40,265 nt of DNA from Burkholderiales bacterium (GTDB lineage: Bacteria > Pseudomonadota > Gammaproteobacteria > Burkholderiales > Burkholderiaceae_E), in assembly GCA_020248665.1 (NCBI GenBank), contig JADCHE010000050.1:1-40265 (forward strand), written 5' to 3'. The notes beneath the pieces were generated by a model. It had not been told where the DNA came from. It ran no database searches and saw only the letters and a program-made list of their open reading frames with translations. Shown here in pieces: positions 8,617 through 16,913 of this stretch. How positions within the stretch are numbered: the stretch's first letter is position 1; each line of letters starts with the position of its first letter. Made by a program: the position numbers and the translations under genes.

Positions 8617-8645
8617 ACGTTAACCCGCGCTAAGATCAGCGTCAA
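8617..8645 (-). promoter_or_regulatory. Putative sigma-70 promoter of the heterocycle operon
   Basis: On the minus strand TTGACG (8645-8640) and TAACGT (8622-8617) are separated by exactly 17 bp. The -35 matches consensus at five of six positions, the -10 at three of six. Transcription would begin near 8610, placing the palindrome at about +8 to +27. For the opposite ferredoxin gene only a -10-like TAAGAT at 8631-8636 is seen, without a convincing -35. Confidence 0.45.
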
Positions 8646-8696
8646 TCGGATCGCCTTCCGCGCTCCGCCTTGCGCCCACGCGGCACGGACCGCCCC

Positions 8697-9020
8697 ATGC
8701 CCCACATCGTCACCGAGTCCTGCATCCGCTGCAAATACACCGACTGCGTCGACGTCTGCCCCGTGGACTGCTTCCGCGAAGGGCCGAACATGCTGGTCAT
8801 CGATCCGGACGAGTGCATCGACTGTGCGGTCTGCATCCCCGAGTGCCCGGTCGAGGCGATCAAGGCAGAGGAAGACGTCCCCGCCGAGCAGCAGAAGTTC
8901 GTCGCGCTCAACGCCGAGCTCGCCAAGGACTGGCCGAGCATCACGCGGACCAAGCCGCAGTTGTCCGAGGCCGACGAGTGGAAGGACGTCAAGGACAAGC
9001 TGCAGTACCTGCAGAGGTGA
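8697..9020 (+). CDS. fdxA: 7Fe (3Fe-4S/4Fe-4S) ferredoxin, FdxA type
   Basis: This 107-residue electron carrier starts at ATG 8697 ([16 protein letters not shown]). The first cysteine set is [17 protein letters not shown], the 7Fe arrangement; the second, [16 protein letters not shown], binds a [4Fe-4S] cluster. The C-terminal extension with [18 protein letters not shown] is typical of FdxA-type ferredoxins. The gene is divergent from the hydroxylase/reductase operon and lies 3 bp before the large flavoprotein gene, whose ribosome site overlaps the ferredoxin stop. It probably exchanges electrons with that flavoprotein. FdxA genes are also general housekeeping genes, so an exclusive link to 6-hydroxynicotinate reduction is inference. 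Confidence 0.92.
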   Translation: MPHIVTESCIRCKYTDCVDVCPVDCFREGPNMLVIDPDECIDCAVCIPECPVEAIKAEEDVPAEQQKFVALNAELAKDWPSITRTKPQLSEADEWKDVKDKLQYLQR

Positions 9021-9023
9021 TCG

Positions 9024-12000
9024 ATGGCTGACGCGAACCCGGCCGCAGGCGACTCCACGGCCGCGGCCCAGGGGCTCGCGTTCGGGCTCGCTTTCCCGGA
9101 CCTCTACGAGCGCGACGGGCTGCTGCGCGTCGACGCCGCGTGGCGCACGTTCCTCGACGAGGCCGACACCGCGCTCGCCGCGCGCTACGAGGCCGCACGC
9201 GCCGCCCCGGACGCGCTCGACGCGAAGGCCGAAGCCGCGCTGCTGATCGAGGCGGGCCCTGCGGTCGACGCGTTCGTCGCGCGGCTCTTCGGCATCGAGC
9301 ACGAGTTCGCCGAGTTGCGCGCCGTGCACGCCGCGCTCGATCCGCTGTGGCGGGTGAAGTGGAAGTTCGTCAAGCGCCAGGCGCTGCTGTCGGTGACGCC
9401 CGAGCAGGTCGCGGCGCTCGACGCGGACGCGGCACGCACGACGCTGGCCACCGCGGTCGCACCGCACGGGGAGCCGGGCCGGGCGGCCGCGACGCCGCCC
9501 GCCGCCGGCTTCGACGAGCTCGCATTCGCGCGCGCCGTCCTCGCGTGGCAGGCCGACGAGGCCGCGCACGGCGAGCTGCTCGACCTCGCGAAGCGCTATG
9601 CCGCGTGGGCGGTGACCACGCACGACGGCCAGGCACGGCATGCGACGGGCGTGCTGTTCCGCCAGCCCGGGAAGGTCGACCCGTACGAGCTGCTGGTGCA
9701 CGCGCGCACCGACGCGCGCGACGACGGCGTGCGCGTGACGACGATCCGCCCCGAGCACATCCGCCGCCGGCTCGACCACGCGCGTGCGCCGTTCGCGCTG
9801 ACCGATCCGGGCACGGGCCTCGTCGGCGCGCTCGACCAGACGAACTACTGCATCCTGTGCCACAAGCAGGGCAAGGACTCGTGTTCGAAGGGCCTGCGCG
9901 AGAAGCCCGGCCCGGACGGCGCGCCGGTGTTCAAGCGCTCGGCGTTCGGCGCCGAGCTCGCCGGCTGCCCGCTCGAGGAGCGGATCTCCGAGTTCCACAC
10001 GTTGAAGAACGACGGCCACGCGATCGCCGCGCTCGCGATGATCGTCATCGACAACCCGATGCTCGCCGCGACCGGCCACCGGATCTGCAACGACTGCATG
10101 AAGGGCTGCATCTACCAGAAGCAGACCCCGGTCGACATCCCGCAGGCCGAGACCCGGACGCTGAAGGACGTGCTCGAGCTGCCCTGGGGCTTCGAGATCT
10201 ACGCGCTGCTGTCGCGCTGGAACCCGCTGAACCTGCGCCGCCCGCTGCCCGCGCCCGACAGCGGCCGCAAGGTGCTGGTGGTCGGCACCGGCCCGGCGGG
10301 CTTCACCCTCGCGCACCACCTGATGAACGACGGGCACCAGGTCGTCGCGATCGACGGGCTGAAGATCGAGCCGCTGCCACCCGCGCTCTCGGGCGTCGCC
10401 GACGACGGCACGCGCGTGCCGTTCGCCCCGGTACGCGACGTCGCCACGCTGTACGAGTCGCTCGACGACCGGGCGATGGCCGGCTTCGGAGGCGTCGCCG
10501 AGTACGGCATCACGGTGCGCTGGAACAAGAACTTCCTGAAGCTGATCCGCCTGCTGCTCGAGCGGCGTGCGCGGTTCGCGCTCTTCGGCGGCGTGCGCTT
10601 CGGCGGCACGCTCACCGTCGAGGACGCCTGGCGGCTCGGCTTCGACCACGTCGCGCTCGCGATCGGCGCGGGGCGGCCGACCACGCTCGACATACCGAAT
10701 GGCCTCGCGCGAGGCGTGCGCACCGCGAGCGATTTCCTGATGGCGCTGCAGCTCACCGGCGCGGCGAAGGCCGACTCGATCGCGAACATGCAGCTGCGGC
10801 TGCCGGTGGTCGTGATCGGCGGCGGCCTCACCGCGATCGACACCGCGACCGAGTCGCTCGCCTACTACGTGGTGCAGGTCGACAAGTTCCTCGCGCGCCA
10901 CGAGGCCCTGGTCGCGCGACTCGGCGAGGCGGCGGTACGCGCGAGCTGGACCGCGGAGGACCGCGAGGTCGGCGACACCTTCCTCGAGCACGGCCGCGCG
11001 ATCCGCGCCGAGCGAGAGGCCGCGCGCACCGAGAGCCGCGCGGCGCGGATCGTCGAGCTGCTCGACGGCTGGGGCGGCGTGACGATCGCCTACCGCAAGC
11101 GGCTCATCGACGCGCCGTCGTACACGCTGAACCACGAGGAGGTCGAGAAGGCGCTCGAGGAAGGCATCCGCTTCGCCGAATGCCTGGACCCGAAGCGCAT
11201 CGACGTCGACGCGTACGGCGCGGTGCGCGCGATCGCGCTCGCGCGCCAGCACCGCGACGAGGACGGCACGTGGCGCGCCGAGGGCGAGTTCGTGCTGCCG
11301 GCGCGCAGCGTGTTCGTCGCGGCCGGCACACAGCCGAACACCGTGCTCGCGCGCGAGCACCCCGCGCACTTCGCGCTCGACGGCAAGTACTTCCGCGCGG
11401 TCGACGAAGCCGGGCGTCCGGTGAAGCCCGAGCATCAGCGTGCGAAGCCGAACGCGACGCACGTGCTGATGTCCGGCGAGCCCGGCGGGCGCCGGATCTC
11501 GTTCTTCGGCGACGTGCATCCGAGCTGGTTCGGCAACGTGGTGAAGGCGATGGGCTCGGCCAAGCAAGGCTGGCCGGTGGTGTCGCGCGCGCTCGCCGCG
11601 CGCGCGCCCTCGACCGACGAGTCGGCAGCCGCGTTCGCCGCCCGGATCGGCGCGCAGCTGCGCGCGCGGGTGGTCAGCGTCGAACGCCTCGCGCCGAACA
11701 TCGTCGAGGTCGTCGTGCACGCGCCGCTCGCGGCCGCGCACTTCGAGCCGGGGCAGTTCTACCGGCTGCAGAACCTCGAGACCCGCGCCGCGACGGTCGA
11801 GCTGCCCGGCGCGGCGCCGACGCGGCTCGCGATGGAGGGCCTCGCGCTCACCGGCGCCTGGGTCGACAAGGCGAAGGGGCTCGTCTCGACGATCGTGCTC
11901 GAGATGGGCGGCTCCTCGGACCTGTGCAAGCTGCTGCGGCCCGGCGAGCCGGTGGTGCTGATGGGGCCGACCGGCACGCCCACGAGCATCGCCGCGGGCG

Positions 12001-12659
12001 AGACGGTCGTGCTCGCCGGCGGCGGGCTCGGCAACGCGGTGCTGTTCTCGATCGGTGCGGCGTTCCGCGCGGCCGGCTCGAAGGTGCTCTACTTCGCCGG
12101 CTACAAGAAGCGCGTGGACCGGTACAAGATCGCCGAGATCGAGGCCGCGGCCGACGTCGTGGTGTGGTGCTGCGACGAGGCGCCGGGCTTCGAGCCGACG
12201 CGACCGCAGGACCGCGCGTTCGTCGGCAACATCGTGCAGGCGATGCTCGCCTGGGCGACCGGCGCGCCGCTCGGCCCGGGCGACGACGGCGCGCGCCCGC
12301 TCAGGATGGCCGAGGCCGACCGCATCGTCGCGATCGGCTCGGACCGGATGATGGCCGCGGTCGCGGCCGCGCGGCACGGCGTGCTCGCGCCGCACGTCAG
12401 GCGCGGGCATGTCGCGATCGGATCGATCAACTCGCCGATGCAGTGCATGATGAAGGAGATCTGTGCGCAGTGCCTGCAGCCGCAGGTCGACCCCGCGACC
12501 GGCCGTACGCGCTACGTGTTCTCCTGCTTCGACCAGGACCAGCCGCTCGACATGGTCGACTTCGGCGCGCTCGACGCACGGCTGCGGCAGAACGCGGTCC
12601 AGGAGAAGCTGACGGCACGCTGGATCGCCGAGTGCCTGAGGGCACTCGCGCCGGCCTGA
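9024..12659 (+). CDS. Fused GltD/NfnB-like and PyrK/NfnA-like FAD-dependent oxidoreductase
   Basis: This is a 1,211-residue multidomain flavoprotein. Residues 1-270 match no family I recognise. A GltD-like Fe-S region follows: C276, C279, C287, C315 (GCPLEERISEFH), then C355, C358, C362. The first dinucleotide fold is VLVVGTGPAGFTLAHH (about 416) and the second LPVVVIGGGLTAIDTATES (about 592). The C-terminal third is PyrK/ferredoxin-reductase-like: FEPGQFYRLQNL (about 907), VVLAGGGLGNAVLF (about 995), and a [2Fe-2S] cysteine set at 1141, 1147, 1150 and 1168. This is the order NfnB then NfnA in one chain; NfnAB is a flavin-based, electron-bifurcating NADH/NADPH:ferredoxin enzyme. The ATG at 9024 has AGAGGTG 6 nt upstream. 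Plausible role: NAD(P)H:ferredoxin oxidoreductase for the adjacent ferredoxin. Whether it bifurcates is unknown. Confidence 0.85.
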   Translation: MADANPAAGDSTAAAQGLAFGLAFPDLYERDGLLRVDAAWRTFLDEADTALAARYEAARAAPDALDAKAEAALLIEAGPAVDAFVARLFGIEHEFAELRAVHAALDPLWRVKWKFVKRQALLSVTPEQVAALDADAARTTLATAVAPHGEPGRAAATPPAAGFDELAFARAVLAWQADEAAHGELLDLAKRYAAWAVTTHDGQARHATGVLFRQPGKVDPYELLVHARTDARDDGVRVTTIRPEHIRRRLDHARAPFALTDPGTGLVGALDQTNYCILCHKQGKDSCSKGLREKPGPDGAPVFKRSAFGAELAGCPLEERISEFHTLKNDGHAIAALAMIVIDNPMLAATGHRICNDCMKGCIYQKQTPVDIPQAETRTLKDVLELPWGFEIYALLSRWNPLNLRRPLPAPDSGRKVLVVGTGPAGFTLAHHLMNDGHQVVAIDGLKIEPLPPALSGVADDGTRVPFAPVRDVATLYESLDDRAMAGFGGVAEYGITVRWNKNFLKLIRLLLERRARFALFGGVRFGGTLTVEDAWRLGFDHVALAIGAGRPTTLDIPNGLARGVRTASDFLMALQLTGAAKADSIANMQLRLPVVVIGGGLTAIDTATESLAYYVVQVDKFLARHEALVARLGEAAVRASWTAEDREVGDTFLEHGRAIRAEREAARTESRAARIVELLDGWGGVTIAYRKRLIDAPSYTLNHEEVEKALEEGIRFAECLDPKRIDVDAYGAVRAIALARQHRDEDGTWRAEGEFVLPARSVFVAAGTQPNTVLAREHPAHFALDGKYFRAVDEAGRPVKPEHQRAKPNATHVLMSGEPGGRRISFFGDVHPSWFGNVVKAMGSAKQGWPVVSRALAARAPSTDESAAAFAARIGAQLRARVVSVERLAPNIVEVVVHAPLAAAHFEPGQFYRLQNLETRAATVELPGAAPTRLAMEGLALTGAWVDKAKGLVSTIVLEMGGSSDLCKLLRPGEPVVLMGPTGTPTSIAAGETVVLAGGGLGNAVLFSIGAAFRAAGSKVLYFAGYKKRVDRYKIAEIEAAADVVVWCCDEAPGFEPTRPQDRAFVGNIVQAMLAWATGAPLGPGDDGARPLRMAEADRIVAIGSDRMMAAVAAARHGVLAPHVRRGHVAIGSINSPMQCMMKEICAQCLQPQVDPATGRTRYVFSCFDQDQPLDMVDFGALDARLRQNAVQEKLTARWIAECLRALAPA

Positions 12660-12796
12660 GCCGGGGCTGCTTCGGGCCCGCCGCTTCCCCGGAACCACCT
12701 CGACCGCAGGCTGACCTGTGGTGCGCCGCGCAACGCCGGACCTCCGCCCGGCCTGCCGGACTGCCCGACGACGACGAAATGGTCACATTTCGTTCG

Positions 12797-12833
12797 ATGG
12801 TGCATTGCACCATGGCCGGGGCGGGACGATAAT
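12797..12833 (+). promoter_or_regulatory. phaZ promoter with overlapping 17-bp palindrome (PhaR-like site)
   Basis: TTGCAC (12805-12810) and GATAAT (12828-12833) are spaced by exactly 17 bp, a strong sigma-70 arrangement about 30 bp before the phaZ start. A perfect palindrome, ATGGTGCA-T-TGCACCAT (12797-12813), covers the -35. Its core TGC-N3-GCA matches the published recognition core of PhaR, the PHB-responsive repressor, in Paracoccus and Rhodobacter. PhaR control is inferred from that similarity and the target gene. The remaining gap from 12660 holds no gene. Confidence 0.6.
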
Positions 12834-12864
12834 CGCGCGGTTTCTGTCAATCGGAGCAGACGCC

Positions 12865-14112
12865 GTGCTCTATCAAGTCCGTGAAGCGCAGCGTGCCGTG
12901 CTCAACCCCCTGTCCAGCTGGGCGGAGGCGATGAGCCAGCTGTACAGCAACCCGTACAGCCCGTACGCCTACGTCCCGTTCGCGCCGCGGATGGCCGCCG
13001 GATTCGAGCTCTTCCACCGGCTGGGCAAGGAGTACGAGAAGCCCGAGTGGGGCCTGAAGTCGACCCCGATCGGCGGCCAGGAGGTGACGGTCGTCGAGCG
13101 CATCGAGGTCAGCAAGCCCTTCTGCAACCTGATCAAGTTCGAGCGACTGCTCCCGGCGGCGCTGAAGAAGCGCGAGGCGGACCCGAAGGTGCTGGTGGTC
13201 GCGCCGCTGTCGGGCCATCACGCGACGCTGCTGCGCGACACGGTGCGCGCACTGCTGCCCGATCACGCGGTCTACGTGACCGATTGGCTCGACGCACGGA
13301 TGGTGTCGCTGTCGCAGGGCCCGTTCCACCTGCACGACTACGTCGCCTACGTGATCGAGTTCGTCCGTCACCTCGGGCCGGACGTTCACCTGATCTCCGT
13401 GTGCCAGCCGACGGTGCCGGTGCTCGCCGCGGTCTCGATCATGTCGACGCTCGGCGACGCGAAGCTGCCGAAGACGATGACGATGATGGGCGGGCCGATC
13501 GACACCCGAAGGAGCCCCACCCAGGTCAACAACCTCGCGACCGAGAAGAGCTTCGGCTGGTTCGAGCGGACGGTGATCCACCGCGTGCCGGGCAAGTACC
13601 CCGGCGCCGGACGGCTGGTGTATCCGGGCTTCCTGCAGCACGCGGGGTTCGTCGCGATGAACCCCGACCGGCACGCCGAGTCGCACTGGGACTTCTACCT
13701 GAACCTGGTCCGCGGCGACGACAGCGACGCCGAGGGGCACCGCAAGTTCTACGACGAGTACAACGCGGTGCTCGACCTGCCGGCCGAGTACTACCTCGAC
13801 ACGATCCGCACGGTCTTCCAGGAGCACCGCCTGCCCCTCGGCACCTGGGACGTCCCCTTCGAGGGCCGTACCCTGCGGGTCGCGCCCGAGGACGTGCGCA
13901 AGGTCGCGTTGTTCTGCATCGAGGGCGAGCTCGACGACATCTCCGGCGTCGGCCAGACCGCGGCCGCGCTCGAGCTGTGCCGCGGCCTGCCGAAGGCGAT
14001 GAAGCAGTACATGGTCGCCGAGGGTGCGGGCCACTACGGCATCTTCAGCGGGCGTCGCTGGCGTGAGATCATCTGCCCGAAGATCCGCGCCTTCATCCGC
14101 GAGCACGCCTGA
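12865..14112 (+). CDS. phaZ: Intracellular polyhydroxyalkanoate depolymerase
   Basis: This 415-residue protein is of the Ralstonia PhaZ1 type, which hydrolyses stored poly-3-hydroxybutyrate in cytoplasmic granules. The GTG at 12865 has GGAG 8 nt upstream and gives the family N-terminus ([21 protein letters not shown]); a start further upstream would add non-conserved residues. The nucleophile is a cysteine ([11 protein letters not shown], Cys180), as in this depolymerase class. The catalytic Asp and His are expected in the EGELDDISG and [10 protein letters not shown] segments. No signal peptide is present. Its stop codon overlaps the next gene. A PhaR-like palindrome on its promoter suggests induction when PHB is present. 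Confidence 0.92.
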   Translation: MLYQVREAQRAVLNPLSSWAEAMSQLYSNPYSPYAYVPFAPRMAAGFELFHRLGKEYEKPEWGLKSTPIGGQEVTVVERIEVSKPFCNLIKFERLLPAALKKREADPKVLVVAPLSGHHATLLRDTVRALLPDHAVYVTDWLDARMVSLSQGPFHLHDYVAYVIEFVRHLGPDVHLISVCQPTVPVLAAVSIMSTLGDAKLPKTMTMMGGPIDTRRSPTQVNNLATEKSFGWFERTVIHRVPGKYPGAGRLVYPGFLQHAGFVAMNPDRHAESHWDFYLNLVRGDDSDAEGHRKFYDEYNAVLDLPAEYYLDTIRTVFQEHRLPLGTWDVPFEGRTLRVAPEDVRKVALFCIEGELDDISGVGQTAAALELCRGLPKAMKQYMVAEGAGHYGIFSGRRWREIICPKIRAFIREHA

Positions 14113-14819
14113 ACCCCGCCGTCCCGACCCGCTCCGCGCCCCCTCCCACTGCCGCGTCGTCCCGCGGGGACGACGCCGTCGACGCACGCGTCGACGCGAT
14201 CGACGCGCTGCTGCCCCAGACGCAGTGCACGAAGTGCGGCCACGGGGGTTGCCGGCCGTACGCGACCGCGATCGTGCGAGGGGACGCACCGATCGACCGC
14301 TGCCCGCCCGGCGGTGCGGCTGGCATCGCACTGCTGTCGGCGGCGACCGGACGACCGGTCGTGCCGCTCGATCCGGCCTGCGGCGTCGAGGCGCCGCGAC
14401 GCGTCGCGCGGATCATCGCCGAGCTGTGCATCGGCTGCACGAAATGCATCCAGGCCTGCCCGGTCGACGCGATCGCCGGCGCGACGAAGCGGCTGCACGC
14501 GGTGATCCCCGAGTTGTGCACCGGCTGCGACCTGTGCGTCGCGCCCTGCCCGACCGACTGCATCGAGATGATCGCACCGCCGCCGGCGCTCGCCGGCTGG
14601 AGCCGCGCGGACGCCGACGCGGCGCGCATGCGGCACCGGCGCCGTGCCGAGCGGCTCGAGCGCGTCGATCGCGAGACCCGCCAGCGGCTCGCAGGCGAAG
14701 CACGCGCGCAGCTCGCGTCGCTCGAGTTCGGCCCGCAGGACGCGGCGGTCGCGCGCAAGCGCGCGGTCGTCGAGGCCGCGATCGCGCGCGCCCGCGCGCG
14801 GCTGGAGGACGCGCGATGA
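14109..14819 (+). CDS. rsxB: RnfB/RsxB-like Fe-S protein with non-canonical start
   Basis: This 236-residue Fe-S protein is related to subunit B of the Rnf/Rsx electron transport complex, but without the N-terminal membrane anchor and with no other rnf genes nearby. The first cluster site is [15 protein letters not shown] (Cys40, 43, 48, then Cys64 in DRCPPGG). Two ferredoxin motifs follow, [16 protein letters not shown] and [15 protein letters not shown]. The last 80 residues are an Arg/Ala/Glu-rich, probably coiled-coil tail. In this frame no ATG, GTG or TTG occurs between the in-frame stop at 14064 and GTG 14274, which lies after the first cluster motif. I therefore propose CTG 14109, overlapping the phaZ stop as CTGA. 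It ends in an ATGA overlap with nth. Its partner may be Nth or another Fe-S protein. Confidence 0.8.
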   Translation: MNPAVPTRSAPPPTAASSRGDDAVDARVDAIDALLPQTQCTKCGHGGCRPYATAIVRGDAPIDRCPPGGAAGIALLSAATGRPVVPLDPACGVEAPRRVARIIAELCIGCTKCIQACPVDAIAGATKRLHAVIPELCTGCDLCVAPCPTDCIEMIAPPPALAGWSRADADAARMRHRRRAERLERVDRETRQRLAGEARAQLASLEFGPQDAAVARKRAVVEAAIARARARLEDAR

Positions 14820-15601
14820 AGCCCGTCGACCGCGTCGAGCTGTTCAAGCGCTTCCGTGCGGCGAACCCGACGCCGACCACCGAGCTCGAGTACGCGACGC
14901 CATTCGAGCTGCTCGCCGCGGTGCTGCTGTCAGCGCAGGCGACCGACAAGGGCGTCAACATCGCCACGCGCCGGCTCTTCCCGGTCGCGAACACGCCGGC
15001 CAGGATCCTCGCGCTCGGCGTCGAGGGGCTCGAGGCCCACATCCGGACCATCGGGCTCTATCGCTCGAAGGCGAAGCACCTGATCGAGGCCTGCCGCATC
15101 CTCGTCGACGAGCACGGCGGCGAGGTGCCGCGCGACCGCGCGTCGCTCGAGCGCCTGCCCGGCGTCGGGCGAAAGACCGCGAACGTGGTGCTGAACACCG
15201 CGTTCGGCGAGCCGACGATGGCGGTCGACACGCACATCTTCCGCGTCTCCAACCGCCTCGGGCTCGCGCGCGGCAAGACACCGCTCGCGGTCGAGGAAGG
15301 GCTGCTGAAAGCGGTTCCGGCCGAGTTCCTGCAGGATGCGCACCACTGGCTGATCCTGCACGGGCGCTACGTCTGCAAGGCGCTGAAGCCGGAATGCTGG
15401 CGCTGCCCGATGTCGGACCTGTGCCGGTACACGCCGAAGACGCCGGCGCCGGGGACGCAGGCCGCGAAGCCGAAGGCGAAGGCGAAGGCGGCCTCGAAGC
15501 CCGCGCCCAGGCGCGCCGCGAAGCCCGCTACGAAGCCCGCTACGAAGCCCGCCACGACACCCGCCCGCCGCCGCCGCCGCGATGTTCAACCCGAGTCGTG
15601 A
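14816..15601 (+). CDS. nth: Endonuclease III (DNA glycosylase/AP lyase)
   Basis: This 261-residue base-excision-repair enzyme removes oxidised pyrimidines and cleaves the abasic site. The helix-hairpin-helix [12 protein letters not shown] contains the catalytic lysine, and the catalytic aspartate is in MAVDTHIFR. The [4Fe-4S] ligands have the standard C-x6-C-x2-C-x5-C spacing ([17 protein letters not shown]). About 48 residues beyond the normal end form a basic, Lys/Ala/Pro-rich tail coded by a short tandem repeat; E. coli Nth has only 211 residues. The ATG at 14816 overlaps the rsxB stop, and the 3' end overlaps the DUF1841 gene by 20 bp, so four genes from phaZ onward are interlocked. Confidence 0.95.
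   Translation: MKPVDRVELFKRFRAANPTPTTELEYATPFELLAAVLLSAQATDKGVNIATRRLFPVANTPARILALGVEGLEAHIRTIGLYRSKAKHLIEACRILVDEHGGEVPRDRASLERLPGVGRKTANVVLNTAFGEPTMAVDTHIFRVSNRLGLARGKTPLAVEEGLLKAVPAEFLQDAHHWLILHGRYVCKALKPECWRCPMSDLCRYTPKTPAPGTQAAKPKAKAKAASKPAPRRAAKPATKPATKPATTPARRRRRDVQPES
15521..15556 (+). repeat. 12-bp tandem repeat in the nth 3' end
   Basis: Three consecutive copies of AAGCCCGCTACG occur, the last with one change (AAGCCCGCCACG). In the nth frame each reads Lys-Pro-Ala-Thr, lengthening the basic disordered tail. A 12-bp unit preserves the frame, so copy number could vary by slippage. Confidence 0.85.
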
Positions 15602-16010
15602 CGATGTCCGCCGCTTCTTCTGCGATGCGCGCCGCAAGCAGCGCGGCGGGCTGCCGCTGACGCCGCTCGAGGCGATCACCGCGGACTGGATCGCGCGCCA
15701 CCCCGAGTACCACGCGACGCTCGACGACCCGGAGCGCGCGCTGCAGGCCGAGTTCCCTCCCGACGCGGGCCGCGAGAATCCTTTCCTGCACCTGTCGCTG
15801 CACCTGTCGCTGCTCGAGCAGGTGCAGATCGACCAGCCGCCCGGAATCCGCGACGCGTGGCAGGCGCTGCTGCGCGCGACCGGTGACGAGCACGAGGCCG
15901 CGCACCGCGCGATCGACGCGCTCGCCGAAACGGTCTGGGAAGCCCAGCGCGACCGCTGCCCGCCCTCGAACGAGCGGTACCTGGAACGGCTTCGCCGCGC
16001 GGCCGGCTGA
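15582..16010 (+). CDS. DUF1841 family protein
   Basis: This 142-residue cytoplasmic protein of unknown function belongs to a family largely restricted to beta- and gammaproteobacteria. It starts [19 protein letters not shown] and includes the conserved LTPLEAITADWIARHPEYHATL and NPFLHLSLHLSLLEQVQIDQPPG blocks. The start codon lies inside the end of nth (20-bp overlap), so it is probably translated from the same message. The constant company of nth and an RsxB-like gene hints at a shared context. Nothing in the sequence gives a reaction. Confidence 0.88.
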   Translation: MFNPSRDDVRRFFCDARRKQRGGLPLTPLEAITADWIARHPEYHATLDDPERALQAEFPPDAGRENPFLHLSLHLSLLEQVQIDQPPGIRDAWQALLRATGDEHEAAHRAIDALAETVWEAQRDRCPPSNERYLERLRRAAG

Positions 16011-16134
16011 GCCCGGCTGCCCGCGTCCGGCACCGCTCGGACCGGGCCGCTCGCCGCCGGTGCGGCCGGTCGGGCAGAGGGGCGTTTCCGATACACTGCG
16101 CCCCGCCTGCCCCCACACTCGACCGGAACCCGAC

Positions 16135-16770
16135 ATGTTCGGCCGCCTGATGCCCCGCGAGGGTCGCTTCTTCGACCTGTTCAACCAGCACGCCGAGCGG
16201 ATCGTCGAGGGCGCCGGGCACCTTGTGCACCTCATGCAGCACTACGACGACGAGGCGACCCGCCAGACCGAGCTCGAGGAAATCGACCGCGTCGAGACCT
16301 CGGCGGACAAGATCACCCACGAGACCCTCGCGCTGCTGCACAAGACCTTCATCACGCCGTTCGACCGCGAGGACATCCACCAGCTGATCTCGCGGATGGA
16401 CGACATCCTCGACCTGACGCAGGACGTCGCCGAGTCGGTGATGCTCTACGACATCCGGTCGGTCACGCCCGAGGCCATCCAGCTCGCGTCGCTGTCGCAG
16501 ATGTGCTGCGAGCGCGTGCGCAGCGCGGTCGCGCTGCTGAGCCACATGGACAATGCCGAGACGATCCTGAAGCTCTGCACCGAGATCGACCAGCTCGAAT
16601 CGGACGCCGACCGGGTGATGCGCTCGGCGATGTCGAAGCTGTTCCGCGACGAGACCGACGTGCGGACGGTGATCAAGATGAAGGCGATCTACGAGCTGCT
16701 GGAGTCGCTGACGGACAAGTGCGAGGACGTCGCGAACATCCTCGAGGGCGTGGTGCTGGAGAATGCGTGA
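16135..16770 (+). CDS. PhoU-like DUF47 family protein (partner of PiT transporter)
   Basis: This 211-residue, all-helical PhoU-like protein is of the DUF47 (Pit accessory protein) family. It begins MFGRLMPREGRFFDLFNQHAE. Characteristic segments are ETSADKITHETLALLHKTFITPFDREDIHQLISRMDDILD and QLESDADRVMRSAMSKLFRDE, rich in Asp/Glu as in metal-binding PhoU helices. The PiT phosphate permease gene follows after a repeat-filled 143-bp gap, the usual pairing; DUF47 proteins are thought to regulate or assist PiT. A TACACT -10-like hexamer at 16092-16097 may belong to its promoter, but no good -35 is seen. Confidence 0.9.
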   Translation: MFGRLMPREGRFFDLFNQHAERIVEGAGHLVHLMQHYDDEATRQTELEEIDRVETSADKITHETLALLHKTFITPFDREDIHQLISRMDDILDLTQDVAESVMLYDIRSVTPEAIQLASLSQMCCERVRSAVALLSHMDNAETILKLCTEIDQLESDADRVMRSAMSKLFRDETDVRTVIKMKAIYELLESLTDKCEDVANILEGVVLENA

Positions 16771-16893
16771 GCAGGGGCGCCGAGCACTGCTCGGCGAGCG
16801 AGCACTGTTCGCGGCCCGCTCACGTGGAGTCGGCATGCTTGCCGACTCCACCCTGCGTCCCGGACGTGAATCCGCCGTGAGGCGGCTGGATTC
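16768..16893 (+). repeat. Palindromic repeat element, copy A
   Basis: The gap between the PhoU-like and PiT genes is almost filled with inverted repeats, beginning at the stop codon. GCCGAGC-ACT-GCTCGGC lies at 16779-16795, with a related CGAGCACTGTTCG at 16799-16811. A perfect 12-bp stem, GTGGAGTCGGCA, with loop TGCT occupies 16824-16851. An imperfect hairpin from GAATCC to GGATTC spans about 16868-16893. The middle and 3' parts share GCATGCTTGC and GCGTCCCGGACG, nearly equally spaced, with the element at 32160-32267. No T-run follows the stems, so this is not an ordinary intrinsic terminator. Confidence 0.75.
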
Positions 16894-16913
16894 CCGCACG
16901 GCCGCCTGACCCC

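Noticed and set aside
8598-12698. A 1,366-codon open frame antisense to the large flavoprotein gene, and similar long frames at 9140-12832, 22842-26183 and 157-1926
   Set aside because: They are Arg/Ala-rich mirror frames of real genes, a product of very high GC content; they have no recognisable domains, while the opposite or alternative frame encodes conserved enzymes.
16824-16851. The 12-bp hairpin as a standard rho-independent terminator
   Set aside because: It is not followed by a T-run and belongs to a larger repeat element with matches elsewhere in the window.
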